Positions 17,701-27,792 of a stretch of 64,000 nt of DNA are shown in pieces. The position numbers and the translations under genes were made by a program. Source of the stretch: Kosakonia radicincitans DSM 16656 (GTDB taxonomy: Bacteria; Pseudomonadota; Gammaproteobacteria; Enterobacterales; Enterobacteriaceae); NCBI RefSeq assembly GCF_000280495.2, contig NZ_CP018016.1, positions 2,852,001 to 2,916,000 of the forward strand, read 5' to 3'. Below the pieces are notes generated by a model. It had not been told where the DNA came from and made no database searches. It saw only the letters and a list, made by a program, of their open reading frames with translations. Every line of letters begins with the position of its first letter. Within the stretch, counting starts at the first letter, position 1.

Positions 17701-20700
17701 TTGGTTTTGCCTTGCAGGTCGGCGTCGGTAAAACGCTGTCGCTGGGCATTCTCTCCGGCGGCATCAGCATCACCGTCGGCGGCATGCTGCAAGGCACGCT
17801 CTCATGGTTCAACCCCATCGATCAGGCTTTGGTGCCCGAAAACTATTTCCACCTTCGCGGTGCTCTGGCGGTTATCGGCCAGGTGTATGCCACCGTTGAC
17901 TTCGGCATTATTCAGGCCAGTGTGTCGCTCACCATTTACGTCTCGGCGGCGATTGATGTCGAAAGTTATCGGGCGATCCTGCTGAGTGTCAGCGCCGGGG
18001 TTCGCGTTAAGGTCAGTATCAAAATTATCTTTATCCGTATCAATTTCAGCTTCTCGGCAACAATCACCGAAACTTTCCCGATTGGTTCAAACCGCCAGAC
18101 ACCGTGGATACTTTCCGCGCCCGCCAGTAATACCGGCGTACAACGCAGCCTCTATCGGGCGAAAAGCCCGTTCATTCGCCAGCCGCAGTATGGTCAACTC
18201 CGCCTGCGACCGGCGAGAACGATGATGGCCCGCCATATCTTGTCCCGCTATCGGAATAACGCGGGTGCGCCTCTGTGCGTTAATGTCACGGCGATTCCCT
18301 TATTCTCCCAGGCGATTGCCGATGATTTTGCCTTTTCCGGCGCGCCGACGGTTCCCTTTGCGGGGAAAAACCCGGTGCTGGCTCTCCTGCTGGGGATTGA
18401 AACCTCCACGGACGCTGCCAGCGGCACAAATCAGTTACTGAGCTTTATGTCCGACTGGCTTTCATCTCTGATTGGCGATGAACATGCCACGCTCTCCGCC
18501 GCTGTCGTCGATGAGATCCTTGATGCCCTCAAAGCGCCAGATGCCGTAACGGATATTTTTAGCTATACCAACCTGGTACACCTTTTTGACAACCATCATA
18601 TTCAGTTCACGTTGCAACCGCGCCCGCAGCAGGCGCAGGCCGACGGCAGCGAACTGCCGATGGCGCTGATGGCGATGATCCCGGAATTGTCGCTGGAGAC
18701 GCCGGACTACACGATTAACTTCCTCACCGATCGCATCCCTGCGGCGGGTTACGAGCAGCGGATTCAGGACTATTTTGCCGATCTGGCCGCGCAGTTTGCC
18801 GAACGCCAGGGCTGGAACAGCAATAAAACCCAGGACGCCAGTCAACCGGACAGTATGGCGCGACTGATCTTCCGCTACTACTTCCTGATGCTGGCGCGCA
18901 GTCTGCTACAGCAAACGAAAAGTTTTATGGCCGAAGCCGAGTGGCCGTTATCGGAGAAAGAGGCCGCTCATGCCTCACTTCAGACGCTGGCCAACCGTTT
19001 CAACAACAATTATACCGTCCGCGCAGGGGAAAATTTTCCCGCTATCGCCGCCCGGTTCAGCGTAACCCCGCAGGCGCTGGAAGCTGCCAACCCACAGGTT
19101 GAGGGTGCCGCGCCCGCCGCAGGCGATACGCTGTTCATTCCTGCGCCCGCCGTCAGCTACATTGCACAGCCGGGGGACACGCTGGAAAGTCTTGCAGCCT
19201 GTTTTGCGCTGGAGCCGGATGAGCTCCAGCAGGCAAACCCGCAGGTGAATTTCCACCCGCTGCCAGGCGGAACTCAGCTTGCCATTCCGGCGATGCGCAT
19301 TCTGCATAAAGTGCTCGACGGCGAAGTGGCCGCGACCATTGCTGCCGATTTCGGTCTTTCGCTTCCGGCGTTGCGCGCTGCCAATCCGCAGGTGAATTTC
19401 AACCCGCTAAAACCCGGCACCCTATTATTAATCCCCCTCACCGTAAGCCCGTATGCCATTGCGGAAAGCAATCAGCAGAAAGCAGGCAAACTGCGGGCGG
19501 GCATGCTGCTGCCGCTGGGCGATATTCCCTTTCTGACCCAAAATGGCGACACCTTTGCCAGCCTCGCGGCACGATTTGGCGCAAACGATGTAGCGCTGGT
19601 TGCCAGCAACCAGAATGTGCTGGGGCTGCTGCGCGCCGCACAAAAATTGCCGCTTGGCGATTTCACCTGCACCAGCAGAGACGGTGACAGCCTGAATGGC
19701 GTCATCGCCTACTGGTATGCGCGTAACACCGATTTCAACGCCCAAAATTTGCTGGCTGACAACCCCACATTGCGGCTTGCCGCGCCGCAAACCCTGAACA
19801 TTCCGCAGCTAAACGAAAACGACAAACGGGTAACCCTGGCGCATGAGGAGCGCGTGCAGGATTTCCTGCTGGCGAATAGCACCACCCTTGACGTGCTGAT
19901 CGCCAGCAACAATGCGATTGCGCTGGCGACGGGCCAGACGCTGCAGTTGAAAAACATTGTCGTTATTGCCAGTAATAGCTTCCTGCTTCAGTACACGGCG
20001 GGCAGCGCCGAGACTCCGTTGCTGCTGGCGCAACGGTTCTTTGAGCCCTCGCCATCCGCCCAGGCTGCCGCACTGCTCAGCATCCGGCAGTGGAACGGGA
20101 ATATTGCGGCGGAAAGCCCCTTCGCCACCGGTAGCCTCGTGGTGATCCCGTACTTCACCACGCCGGGCAACATTTGCCGCCAGTTTGGTATCACCCTGGC
20201 GGAGCTTTGCCGCCGCAGCACGCTGTTAAGCGACAGCAACCTGCTGGCAGCAAATGTGTCCCTGCTGGCTGAACAAGTCACACACCGGATCGTCACGAAC
20301 GAGACGCTCGCAGAGATTGCGCAAAACTACAATTTGTCGCTGGAACAGCTCACCGGGCGGATTGCCACCCACGGCGGCCTGTTTGCCGATGAAGCGAAAA
20401 CCCTCTCCGTCAAGGCGATTCCGGGGTTCCGCCGCTCACTGCTCGCCAGCGTGCTGGCGCAAACCGGCAACTACACCAATGTCCTTAACATGTCGACGCG
20501 GTTTATGCTCAATGGCTTACGCCTGCCGGACCCCGACTTCCCGCAACAAGGCAGCCTGGCGATAAACACCCCGGCGGCATACCCGCTGTATGCGCTGGTT
20601 GGGCAGGAGTACCCGCTGGCACCGCCAGATGCGCAAAAAGGATATACCCTGACACTGACGGGCAGCGATGCCTGTTGGATCAACATTCCTGGCGGGAAAC

Positions 20701-23700
20701 TGGCAATCCCCCTGCTCGCTGAAGAGATAGCACGCATTGCCGAACTGGCGACGGCCGAGCTGGATACCGCAAACATCGTCAGCCAGGCGATTCCGCTGTA
20801 TAGCTGGTTGCCCGATCGGCAGACCGTCTCCGCCACGGCGATATGGGCAACCGAAGAGGTGCCGGAAGGCATTACGTTACCCTCGCAGCGGGTGAGCACG
20901 CCGCGGATCTGGAGCATGCCTGACGCATTGATTCGCGCCATTGCTGAAAGCCCTGACCGTCGGCTGCCTTATCGGGGCTGCTTCGGCACCCCATTGCCCG
21001 ATGGCAACATCGACACGACGGTGCTTCAGGCGGCGCGCTACGCGACAGCGATTGATTTCACCATCGAGAAACCCGATGCCTCCCGACCCGGAATGTATCT
21101 GCTCTCCGGTACCGATCAAGCCGGGTTGCAGCGGGTATTAAACTTATGGACTTACCTGAAAAATAACGACGCCGTGGGCGCAACGCTGTATCTGGCCTAT
21201 CGCGAACAGCAGGCCGGCAACAGTAATGGAACGCAAACCAGCGATCGGCTTGATCGGGCAAACAGCTTCCTGCTGAAGACCAACCTTTCGACAGAGAGTC
21301 ACGGCGAGTTCCAGACACTGCTGCGCACAAACTCTGCGGTGATGCTGAACGACGGACTGATTGATGCGTCGCTGGCCACCCTGACCGCTGAAGACAGCCG
21401 GAATTTTTTACAGCTGCTCTGGGAGTGCTCGGTGGTCAAAAACGGCGGTTACTACCTCTACTACCAGAAGGAAGATGGAACGCCAGGGCTGCCTAGATCG
21501 CTGTTTAGCGATGGCAAACAGGCCTCGCTGCAGCTGATTGCGCTACTGAGCAATCAGACGGCGGACACCGGAATTGCCCGATCGTTTAACAACATTCTGA
21601 TTGTTGGCGATAACGTTGACCAAAGTGCGAACAGTATCTTCTTTGAAGCCACGACACACACTGTCGTGGAGGGCGACACGCTGAATCACATTGCGGTGAA
21701 TGCACCGCCCATACTGGCGCTTTCCGGGCAGTCGCTCGGTGAAATCAATCAGCTCATCATGGGCGTATTACGCACGGGATGCGAGGTGGCAGGCCAGATG
21801 GTTTTGCCCTCCGACAGCATCAGTTCGATTGCCCTGCGTGCGGGAAAAACGGTCGCGGAGATTGTCGCCGCGCTGGTCGATCGGCCAGAGATGTTACGCA
21901 CCGGCGCCCTCGTGATGCTGGCGGGAAAACCCGTTCAGCCAGTGAACAACGGCGATACGCTGGAGAGCATCGCCAGCGAGTATGATTTTCTCGATCCTGC
22001 GGCATTGGTTGCCCTGAATGCGCACCGAACGCCGCTTCTGGCAGCAGGCACCAGCTTTAACCTGCCAGGCGGGGAACGCTATATCCTCCAGGCCGGAGAT
22101 ACCTTTTTCTCCATTGCGCAGGCAAAACAACAGGATCTGTCGTTGCTCGGCGATCTGAATGCCACAAACCCGATCCTGCTCGCTGACGCCGTCATTACCG
22201 TCGCGGCCAATACGCTCAAATTGTGCGCCAGCCTGCCGCCAGGCCATGCGGGTTTCACGCTGCAACGTAGCAATCCGCAAGTTGAGAGCGCGGCGGAAAC
22301 AACGACATCCGCACTGGGGACGCTCTATAACCTGGCCGGGTTCCAACTGGCCGCGAATGCAACGCTCAATGCCTCAAATGAAGGATTACCGGCAGGGCCA
22401 ACCAATGACACTGACGAAAGTCTCTGGCAATACCGCCAGATTCTGTCGCTTATCGCCTTCGCCCGGAACAAAAGTAACGAGGGAAATGTCGCCCTGCCGT
22501 CTGCCGCGCAAAGCCCCTACCGCGCTGTCAGTGCGGGCGGTCAGGCGGATATCGCGCTCTGTTTACAGGATATTCTCGGCAACCGTACGGTCGGCTCATC
22601 GCTTCCGGCTGCCCATTCCCCGACGGGGTACACCGACGAACTGCTCGGTCCTGGTGCCTGGCCATCCGTGAATACCACTTACCGGTTCCAGCCACGAAAT
22701 GGCGGCGGCGCACTGGCGGTGACCGCACAGCTCTCTGCAACGCCCTTCCTGCCGGATGCTTCTGCCGTGCCTGTGCGGGGCGGGCTTCCTTCCGGGCAAC
22801 TGGTGACTGCGGCCGCCAGCAGAGCGCAACAGGCGCGCCTGCAATACCAGACGGCCAGTTGGCAACTCCAGCAGCCCGATATCACCGCCCGCTTATCGAC
22901 AACGCTTGGCGAACTGGACGATAACGCAGCGTTAAGCCTGGCGCTTCGCTACGATCTGCTGGGCCTGGCAAACTCAGCCTGGATCTTTACCGGCATTGCC
23001 GCCGGGATAGAGCCAACCCGGATTACGCTCGGGCCGGAAACCGCGTTGAAAAATTTTGCTGATGTGCTCAGCCACTATCCGGCAAGCGGAGAAATGGTGG
23101 CGAAAATCAATCAGTACCTGCGGGCGGATCTGCTGTTTGGCGCGGCGACGCCGCTTATCGTTCCGCATAATGTTCTGACCAAAGCGGGCGACACCCCGCA
23201 GGCGGTGATCGATCACCTCGAAGATACCATCGATTTAACCACTCTCGGCCGGAATAACATGCAGCTCGCGGTTGCCCTGGACACGGTGTTCAGCACCGCC
23301 ACCCGCAGCGTGGTTCTGGATGTGGCGGGTCAATCGCTCAATGCGCTGGCGCTCAGTTTCGGTTGCGCGATTGCCACCTCGGCGGGGAATATTTCCGGTA
23401 TGGCCGCGACCTGCCAGTTGCTGACACTGGGCAAAGATGTGGTGCTTAGCTGGTCGGATCCGGTTAGCGGCAATAGCTGGCAGTATGGCCCAGAGGCCGG
23501 AGAAAACCGTTCACTCGCTGCTGCGGCGGCGTGGTTCGCGCAGCAGGTTAAAGCCAGCCAGCAGCGCGAAAACGTCAACATTACGGTGGATGATGTCGCC
23601 GTTGAGAATCAATTTGTAAACGGCATTTTTGCCAGCGGGCAAACGCTGTACATCGCCTCTGTCATCGCCCATTCCGGCGATACCATCGCCAGCCTGTTGG

Positions 23701-26700
23701 CCGATTTTGGTGCGCCACAGGGTAACCAGAGCGATCCGCTCGCAAACTTCATGGCCGCCAATGCGAATGTGCCCAATGTCTGGCCAGTCAGCACCGCCCT
23801 GTACATCCAGGATACAGCGCTGATCATTGAGGAGGGCCAGACGCTGGAATCACTGGCGCAACAGGCAGCAATATCAACAGGAAGCATTATTGCCAACAAC
23901 CTGCGTCTGCCGTTTAACAGCGCAACCAGCATGCTGATCCCCTTCAGCGGCGACAATCAGGAGATGATGGCGGGCAGTCTGCTGATCGCCAGCGGCCAGC
24001 CTCTCTCTGCTCTCGCCAGTGCGCTGGCGATGAGTAGCCGTGATTTACTCACGCTTAACGAGACGCTGCCGGCGCTCTTCTCCGGTAGCCCAATTGGCAC
24101 CGTCACGCCAGCGCTCAGCGATACCCCGCAGGATATCGCCCGAGGTCTTGCTATCACCGTCGGGGAACTGGCCGACAGGATTGCTGATGCCCCTGGAGCA
24201 CTGCGGAGCGGCGCTCTGCTCGTCACCCCTACAGTGCGATCGAGGGAAAGCGAGACAATCAAAGCCGTGGCGCTGCGGCTGAACTGCACGGCTGAAGCGC
24301 TGATTGCCGCCAATGCTTGCCTGCCCGGCTGGATAACCGCGGGCCAAAGCATCACGGTCGATGGCGCGCCGTACCTCGTCAGGGAAAATGACACCCTGGC
24401 GTTACTCCTCGCACGTATTAATGAAGCTCGCCTCTCCAGCCGCCAGCCTCCGCTCTCCACCCCGGAATTTGCCGCTGTTGCACAGGGGCTGGCGCTCTCT
24501 GCGCGCGCGATCATTACGCCCGTAGTGATCCTGCAACTGTCGGCGCAGGTACAACCTTATGCTGAGCGGGCCATCCAGAATCTGGGCGTCAGCCTCGCGG
24601 TTTCACGCGATCCGGCGATGATGGCCGCCGGGTTCGATTCAGCGCCGCTGATGGTTTCGTCAACCACATCCATTACCGCCGCGCCTTTCTCCGCCAGCGA
24701 CAATCTGCAATCTCTTACGCAGTTTGCCATTGATTTTGAAAACGCCTTCCGCGGCCTGAAGCTGGCAACCGGCCCGCAACAGACGCAGGGAAATGCGCTA
24801 CTGAAACAGGCATCGATGCGGGCAGCGGTCAATGGCGGCGCGACGCAGAGTAAAGATAAGAGCTTGTGGGTAGTGAATTTTTCCGATCGCGGCAGTTATG
24901 TTAATTATGCGGTTGATGCCCAAAGCGCCCGCTATTTCGCCCTGCCGCCGCTGACCACACTTGCGTGGAACGGCAACGCTCAACAGGTAAGCTACAGCCC
25001 GCAACAGGGGCTGGAGTGGGGTTCCGGCACTACCGCATTCCGCGCGGCAGATCCGGAGCAGTGGCAACAACAGTTGTTCTCCGCCATTGATTTGGTGTTG
25101 TCGCCAGAGTATGCGGTTGCGGGTGCCAATCACCCGAAAACGCGCGCAGCGATCCAACAGATCATCACGGCGAAACAGCAGATCGCCAACGGCGTGGCAC
25201 AGCGGGTGCAGCCCATTATCAGCGGTAATAATCAGGGGCAGACGGAAGCGATTAATGCGATGGAGCAGCAATTACTTGTGGCCCTGAGCAGCGCATCAAC
25301 GGTGCAGTCGCTGATTCAGCTTGATCTCAATGTCTCTGGCGACGGCGCGCCGCCAATGGCCGATATTGCCAGTGCGCCCCAGCTTTCCGGAAAATTAACG
25401 ACCCACATCGTCAACACGCAACAGATCGCCGCCAATAACGATGCTCCGCTGGCGCCGCTTGCTGAAATGACCGGGGTATCACCGCGCTATCTGGCGACAA
25501 TCCTCGCGACGACGCGCAACATTATCCGGCCTGATTTGACGATTGCCCGCAAAGATCAGCCCGACAAAATCTGTGTGACGAGCACCAGCGATACGCTCAG
25601 CAGCATTGCGCAGGCTCTGGAGTTGCCACTTTATGAACTGGCCGGAAACAGCAAAATCCTCGGCACTCCGCAGCCTCTGTTTTTGCATAACACGGCGATT
25701 AACGTCACCCCGACGGCCGCACCACAGACGCTGACCACCCTGACCAGCGTAGCCAGTTGGGCGAATACCACTATCGCGGATGTGATTGTGGCAAACCAGC
25801 AACGCACAGACTTTTTTAGTGCCGGTTCAACCCTCACCCTGGGCAACACGTCATTTACCCCCTCGGCCAGCGATACCCTGGAAAAGATCGCGCTGTTCTT
25901 TGGCGATGTTGAGACTTTCGCCACGCAATTGGGTAGCGTGGATGCCGGCAGTCTGAGCGGGCATTATCAGCTCAATGACAGCGCGCCGCCGCGTGGCCTG
26001 ACGCTGGTTCCACAAATCTCGCTGTCGACCGCGAAAGTCGCTCTCGCGCAGGGCATTACACGGTTAACCACCGCGTTTGGTGTTAAAGATCCGATGGTTC
26101 AGCGTAACGTCACCCTGCAGCTGGCGTATCAGGTTAACCAGCTTGAGTTTGACCGTCATGGTATCGCGGGGGTGCACGGCTACCAGGATTCCAGCTGGTT
26201 ATCATTTATTATTCCGCTGGAGAATGTCACCCAGACTGATGGCCAGATTGGGCAGTTGCAAATCCCGGTGCCATTGAACAGTTATCCGCAGCCTGCTGTG
26301 GTTTCCAGACAAACCGCGTCAGCCTCCACGCCTGCAGAGAATGCCGTCGCGACGCTGGCGCAGTGGGATTATGCATTCACGGCGACCCGCCAGTTTGCCG
26401 CCCAGGATCAGGCCACCTTCGAGATACTGTTTAACCAGCCCGATGATGGGGTAAGTTCGCCGCTGGTGCGCGATTCACGCTATGAACCGATCATTACGCT
26501 GCTGGCCGCTTTTTCTACCGTGTGGGACGTCATCGCTTCCGACCTCGCACAGTTGAAGGATGCAACCCAGCAATCCATTCCACTTCCGGCAATTAATGCG
26601 CTGAATGGGTTAGCCAGTTTCGCTGAGAAAATTGGCGACGCATGGGCCAATCTGCGTAGCGTTGCGCCCGATCTCAAAGGATTGCCGACGCGTCGTTATC

Positions 26701-27776
26701 TTTATCTGTTGTCGATTCTGACCCCCAATACGCCAACGGAGATCTCATCAATCAGCCTCGAACGCCTTGAACAACGCAGCGATTTCGGCAGCGAACCGGA
26801 TGATTTCCTCTTCACCTGTTCTGCGGCTTTTGCGGCCGATCTGGATAAGCGGCTCATCCCGGCGGCGCTGGAGACGCGCATGACCGAGTGCGGATTCCCC
26901 CCAGGCGCGGAGAGTTATGTCACCGTCGGAGCACCGGGTTCAGACTGGATGATCTACGCTCCGCAGGCTACCCAGAGCTATGCCGGAGGCAAAACTGTGA
27001 TGGCTCCGCAGACCTTCCGCTTACAGCGAAAAGCCGACGAAGAGACGATTCTGGTTTCGCGACAGATCCTGTGGCCTGCAATTGATACCGGTGAAGGACA
27101 GCGTTTTGTCAGCCATCAGATGGGGAACCGACTGATTTACGATCTACCGCAAGAAGGACTGCCGATTACCGATCTGCTTACCCTGCCGATGGTTTTCTAT
27201 CGTCTGAATATCATGGGGCTACAGGATGCGTGGGGAGGCACGTCGATTGCGCGCAATGCTAACTTGCTGGCCGGTAAGCGCATCAACCCGGACTTTATCT
27301 ACCAGACGCCGCTGGCCATGTTCCCGACGCGCATCTCCCCGCTGCTGGCGGATACCACGGTGACAACGCTGACGGGAGAAACACTGGAAGAGGCGCTGGC
27401 CACACTGTTTCAGACGCTCACCGCAGGCCAGGCGGCCATTCTCGGCGCATCGCATCGCGCGATGCGTATCGCGGCCTGCTGGTGGTCTGGCGCCGATCCG
27501 TCACAGGACCCATTGACCACACCACTACGGGTGAGCACGCCGTTAACGCTCTCGCCGCTGTATGCGTTTGACGTGGCCTCCGACTGGAAAACGGGGCACT
27601 ACATTTCCCGCCTGGCGCAACAAATGCAAAAACAGGCCGCGGTGCTGGGGGTGACCCCGCGCGCGCCAGGGCGCTGGGTTGTCGATATTCTGATCTACAG
27701 TTACCAGGAGGATCAAAACGCGAAAGCACTTACCGCATTGTTGGATATCAGGAATAAAACCTACCCGGCAAGCTGA
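14772..27776 (+). CDS. Giant 4334-aa protein with many LysM-like repeats
   Basis: One uninterrupted 13-kb reading frame. The start overlaps the stop of the previous gene (TAATG), with AGGAG 7 bases upstream. No signal peptide is present. Residues 1-1110 are long amphipathic beta stretches (for example ITLNALQVKFNTAANTFMVQ and IQASVSLTIYVSAAIDVESY). Near residue 1410 LysM-type modules begin, with the pattern YTVRAGENFPAIAARFSVTP then ALEAANPQV...GDTLFIPA. Eight or so follow to about residue 1886, with further clusters at about 2295-2486 (VVEGDTLNHIA, NNGDTLESIASEYDF, LQAGDTFFSIA), 2957-3217 (AHSGDTIASLLADFGAP, IEEGQTLESLA, VRENDTLALLLA) and 3544-3744 (TSTSDTLSSIAQALELP). LysM domains bind peptidoglycan or chitin GlcNAc. 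The last 590 residues look globular. The function is unknown; a surface, scaffold or toxin role is inferred only from size, repeats and neighbours. Confidence 0.85.
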   Translation: MPGKKTRNAPSSIDTPIQNLWNTLLSAGYLSADQKKFNLPAANTLHSAPVTALLNDADLFPTASLVMTLSGVQPPGDGNTIVLTGQIDGNSFNVSQPAASATFSVTANGVAQLSVSTHLPDNSTALGTAFPGLKPHDKKQNVSAAAITLFRNAVFTASSSDAGTGVTFSGQPVAGSSYQGMWKTRPAAMQGSITQWPTRDRALSPAFVLRSEPVDAVPAAGLLPLKAGLLFVSSQADDDTSHGIATFDAGTLALSGIELHFPLLDDGDPLALSNDSLAVSLSSVADIASLLMGEVADALLPNRFPLGTDLLLQELTFTLDITASRTLQVSATVKAHTEIHLLPLNLAVLESVIFTFSVGVDLSAWIAINGLFKLNGQEQLKFYGGLSFSVPGGSDSVTLVAYNDAEIDILQLLNIVPGLPTLPESGIVTPAGGLSAQIQPATGAWQFSGTIAPKSGAWTLEFGRGIKAVSLKSLRLDLERTPTNLTATIQAHTEFLGIPFIVSAQTSTQSKAWVFEGRMIASKPVSLISVASQLLPFIPQSLPTDITLNALQVKFNTAANTFMVQTTLQWTLDFLPISITADLLIRSDRAKASDPASYSGQLTGIVDINNMILTCSYIFSPTTTDIIFAYRNLKVVYHKDDIDPYVAVSLEKSNVGDLFAFLLSFAQPGRNIALGDPWNALEKISLPNLTVNVHLKTRKINVSIGLNVDLGFIKITQFTLTYVKQYGKPKFNLELSCEFLGQRYGGDNKPLSWDPLNQAPPVVPGAGTQVFDLEYLGIGQRMTLRGEMPTTMDGVIKRLENALIPVGNPTRNPANQLPGLSYDAGSDWMIGTRFTAMSTVSLSMVFNDPRVYGLLIQLAGSRAGPLAGLRFEILYRKISDNVGVYHIELTLPDTMRHLEFGEVSITLPIVTVDIFTNGNFRIDAGFPPSLTDFSRSFSVQVFPFIGYGGFYFGVLNGETSTTIPRISNGNFTPVIEFGFALQVGVGKTLSLGILSGGISITVGGMLQGTLSWFNPIDQALVPENYFHLRGALAVIGQVYATVDFGIIQASVSLTIYVSAAIDVESYRAILLSVSAGVRVKVSIKIIFIRINFSFSATITETFPIGSNRQTPWILSAPASNTGVQRSLYRAKSPFIRQPQYGQLRLRPARTMMARHILSRYRNNAGAPLCVNVTAIPLFSQAIADDFAFSGAPTVPFAGKNPVLALLLGIETSTDAASGTNQLLSFMSDWLSSLIGDEHATLSAAVVDEILDALKAPDAVTDIFSYTNLVHLFDNHHIQFTLQPRPQQAQADGSELPMALMAMIPELSLETPDYTINFLTDRIPAAGYEQRIQDYFADLAAQFAERQGWNSNKTQDASQPDSMARLIFRYYFLMLARSLLQQTKSFMAEAEWPLSEKEAAHASLQTLANRFNNNYTVRAGENFPAIAARFSVTPQALEAANPQVEGAAPAAGDTLFIPAPAVSYIAQPGDTLESLAACFALEPDELQQANPQVNFHPLPGGTQLAIPAMRILHKVLDGEVAATIAADFGLSLPALRAANPQVNFNPLKPGTLLLIPLTVSPYAIAESNQQKAGKLRAGMLLPLGDIPFLTQNGDTFASLAARFGANDVALVASNQNVLGLLRAAQKLPLGDFTCTSRDGDSLNGVIAYWYARNTDFNAQNLLADNPTLRLAAPQTLNIPQLNENDKRVTLAHEERVQDFLLANSTTLDVLIASNNAIALATGQTLQLKNIVVIASNSFLLQYTAGSAETPLLLAQRFFEPSPSAQAAALLSIRQWNGNIAAESPFATGSLVVIPYFTTPGNICRQFGITLAELCRRSTLLSDSNLLAANVSLLAEQVTHRIVTNETLAEIAQNYNLSLEQLTGRIATHGGLFADEAKTLSVKAIPGFRRSLLASVLAQTGNYTNVLNMSTRFMLNGLRLPDPDFPQQGSLAINTPAAYPLYALVGQEYPLAPPDAQKGYTLTLTGSDACWINIPGGKLAIPLLAEEIARIAELATAELDTANIVSQAIPLYSWLPDRQTVSATAIWATEEVPEGITLPSQRVSTPRIWSMPDALIRAIAESPDRRLPYRGCFGTPLPDGNIDTTVLQAARYATAIDFTIEKPDASRPGMYLLSGTDQAGLQRVLNLWTYLKNNDAVGATLYLAYREQQAGNSNGTQTSDRLDRANSFLLKTNLSTESHGEFQTLLRTNSAVMLNDGLIDASLATLTAEDSRNFLQLLWECSVVKNGGYYLYYQKEDGTPGLPRSLFSDGKQASLQLIALLSNQTADTGIARSFNNILIVGDNVDQSANSIFFEATTHTVVEGDTLNHIAVNAPPILALSGQSLGEINQLIMGVLRTGCEVAGQMVLPSDSISSIALRAGKTVAEIVAALVDRPEMLRTGALVMLAGKPVQPVNNGDTLESIASEYDFLDPAALVALNAHRTPLLAAGTSFNLPGGERYILQAGDTFFSIAQAKQQDLSLLGDLNATNPILLADAVITVAANTLKLCASLPPGHAGFTLQRSNPQVESAAETTTSALGTLYNLAGFQLAANATLNASNEGLPAGPTNDTDESLWQYRQILSLIAFARNKSNEGNVALPSAAQSPYRAVSAGGQADIALCLQDILGNRTVGSSLPAAHSPTGYTDELLGPGAWPSVNTTYRFQPRNGGGALAVTAQLSATPFLPDASAVPVRGGLPSGQLVTAAASRAQQARLQYQTASWQLQQPDITARLSTTLGELDDNAALSLALRYDLLGLANSAWIFTGIAAGIEPTRITLGPETALKNFADVLSHYPASGEMVAKINQYLRADLLFGAATPLIVPHNVLTKAGDTPQAVIDHLEDTIDLTTLGRNNMQLAVALDTVFSTATRSVVLDVAGQSLNALALSFGCAIATSAGNISGMAATCQLLTLGKDVVLSWSDPVSGNSWQYGPEAGENRSLAAAAAWFAQQVKASQQRENVNITVDDVAVENQFVNGIFASGQTLYIASVIAHSGDTIASLLADFGAPQGNQSDPLANFMAANANVPNVWPVSTALYIQDTALIIEEGQTLESLAQQAAISTGSIIANNLRLPFNSATSMLIPFSGDNQEMMAGSLLIASGQPLSALASALAMSSRDLLTLNETLPALFSGSPIGTVTPALSDTPQDIARGLAITVGELADRIADAPGALRSGALLVTPTVRSRESETIKAVALRLNCTAEALIAANACLPGWITAGQSITVDGAPYLVRENDTLALLLARINEARLSSRQPPLSTPEFAAVAQGLALSARAIITPVVILQLSAQVQPYAERAIQNLGVSLAVSRDPAMMAAGFDSAPLMVSSTTSITAAPFSASDNLQSLTQFAIDFENAFRGLKLATGPQQTQGNALLKQASMRAAVNGGATQSKDKSLWVVNFSDRGSYVNYAVDAQSARYFALPPLTTLAWNGNAQQVSYSPQQGLEWGSGTTAFRAADPEQWQQQLFSAIDLVLSPEYAVAGANHPKTRAAIQQIITAKQQIANGVAQRVQPIISGNNQGQTEAINAMEQQLLVALSSASTVQSLIQLDLNVSGDGAPPMADIASAPQLSGKLTTHIVNTQQIAANNDAPLAPLAEMTGVSPRYLATILATTRNIIRPDLTIARKDQPDKICVTSTSDTLSSIAQALELPLYELAGNSKILGTPQPLFLHNTAINVTPTAAPQTLTTLTSVASWANTTIADVIVANQQRTDFFSAGSTLTLGNTSFTPSASDTLEKIALFFGDVETFATQLGSVDAGSLSGHYQLNDSAPPRGLTLVPQISLSTAKVALAQGITRLTTAFGVKDPMVQRNVTLQLAYQVNQLEFDRHGIAGVHGYQDSSWLSFIIPLENVTQTDGQIGQLQIPVPLNSYPQPAVVSRQTASASTPAENAVATLAQWDYAFTATRQFAAQDQATFEILFNQPDDGVSSPLVRDSRYEPIITLLAAFSTVWDVIASDLAQLKDATQQSIPLPAINALNGLASFAEKIGDAWANLRSVAPDLKGLPTRRYLYLLSILTPNTPTEISSISLERLEQRSDFGSEPDDFLFTCSAAFAADLDKRLIPAALETRMTECGFPPGAESYVTVGAPGSDWMIYAPQATQSYAGGKTVMAPQTFRLQRKADEETILVSRQILWPAIDTGEGQRFVSHQMGNRLIYDLPQEGLPITDLLTLPMVFYRLNIMGLQDAWGGTSIARNANLLAGKRINPDFIYQTPLAMFPTRISPLLADTTVTTLTGETLEEALATLFQTLTAGQAAILGASHRAMRIAACWWSGADPSQDPLTTPLRVSTPLTLSPLYAFDVASDWKTGHYISRLAQQMQKQAAVLGVTPRAPGRWVVDILIYSYQEDQNAKALTALLDIRNKTYPAS

Positions 27777-27792
27777 AATAGAGCCAACGAAA

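Noticed and set aside
19000..26000. Repeats in the giant gene considered as a DNA repeat or CRISPR array
   Set aside because: The repeats are protein-level and degenerate. No constant DNA repeat with equal spacers is seen.
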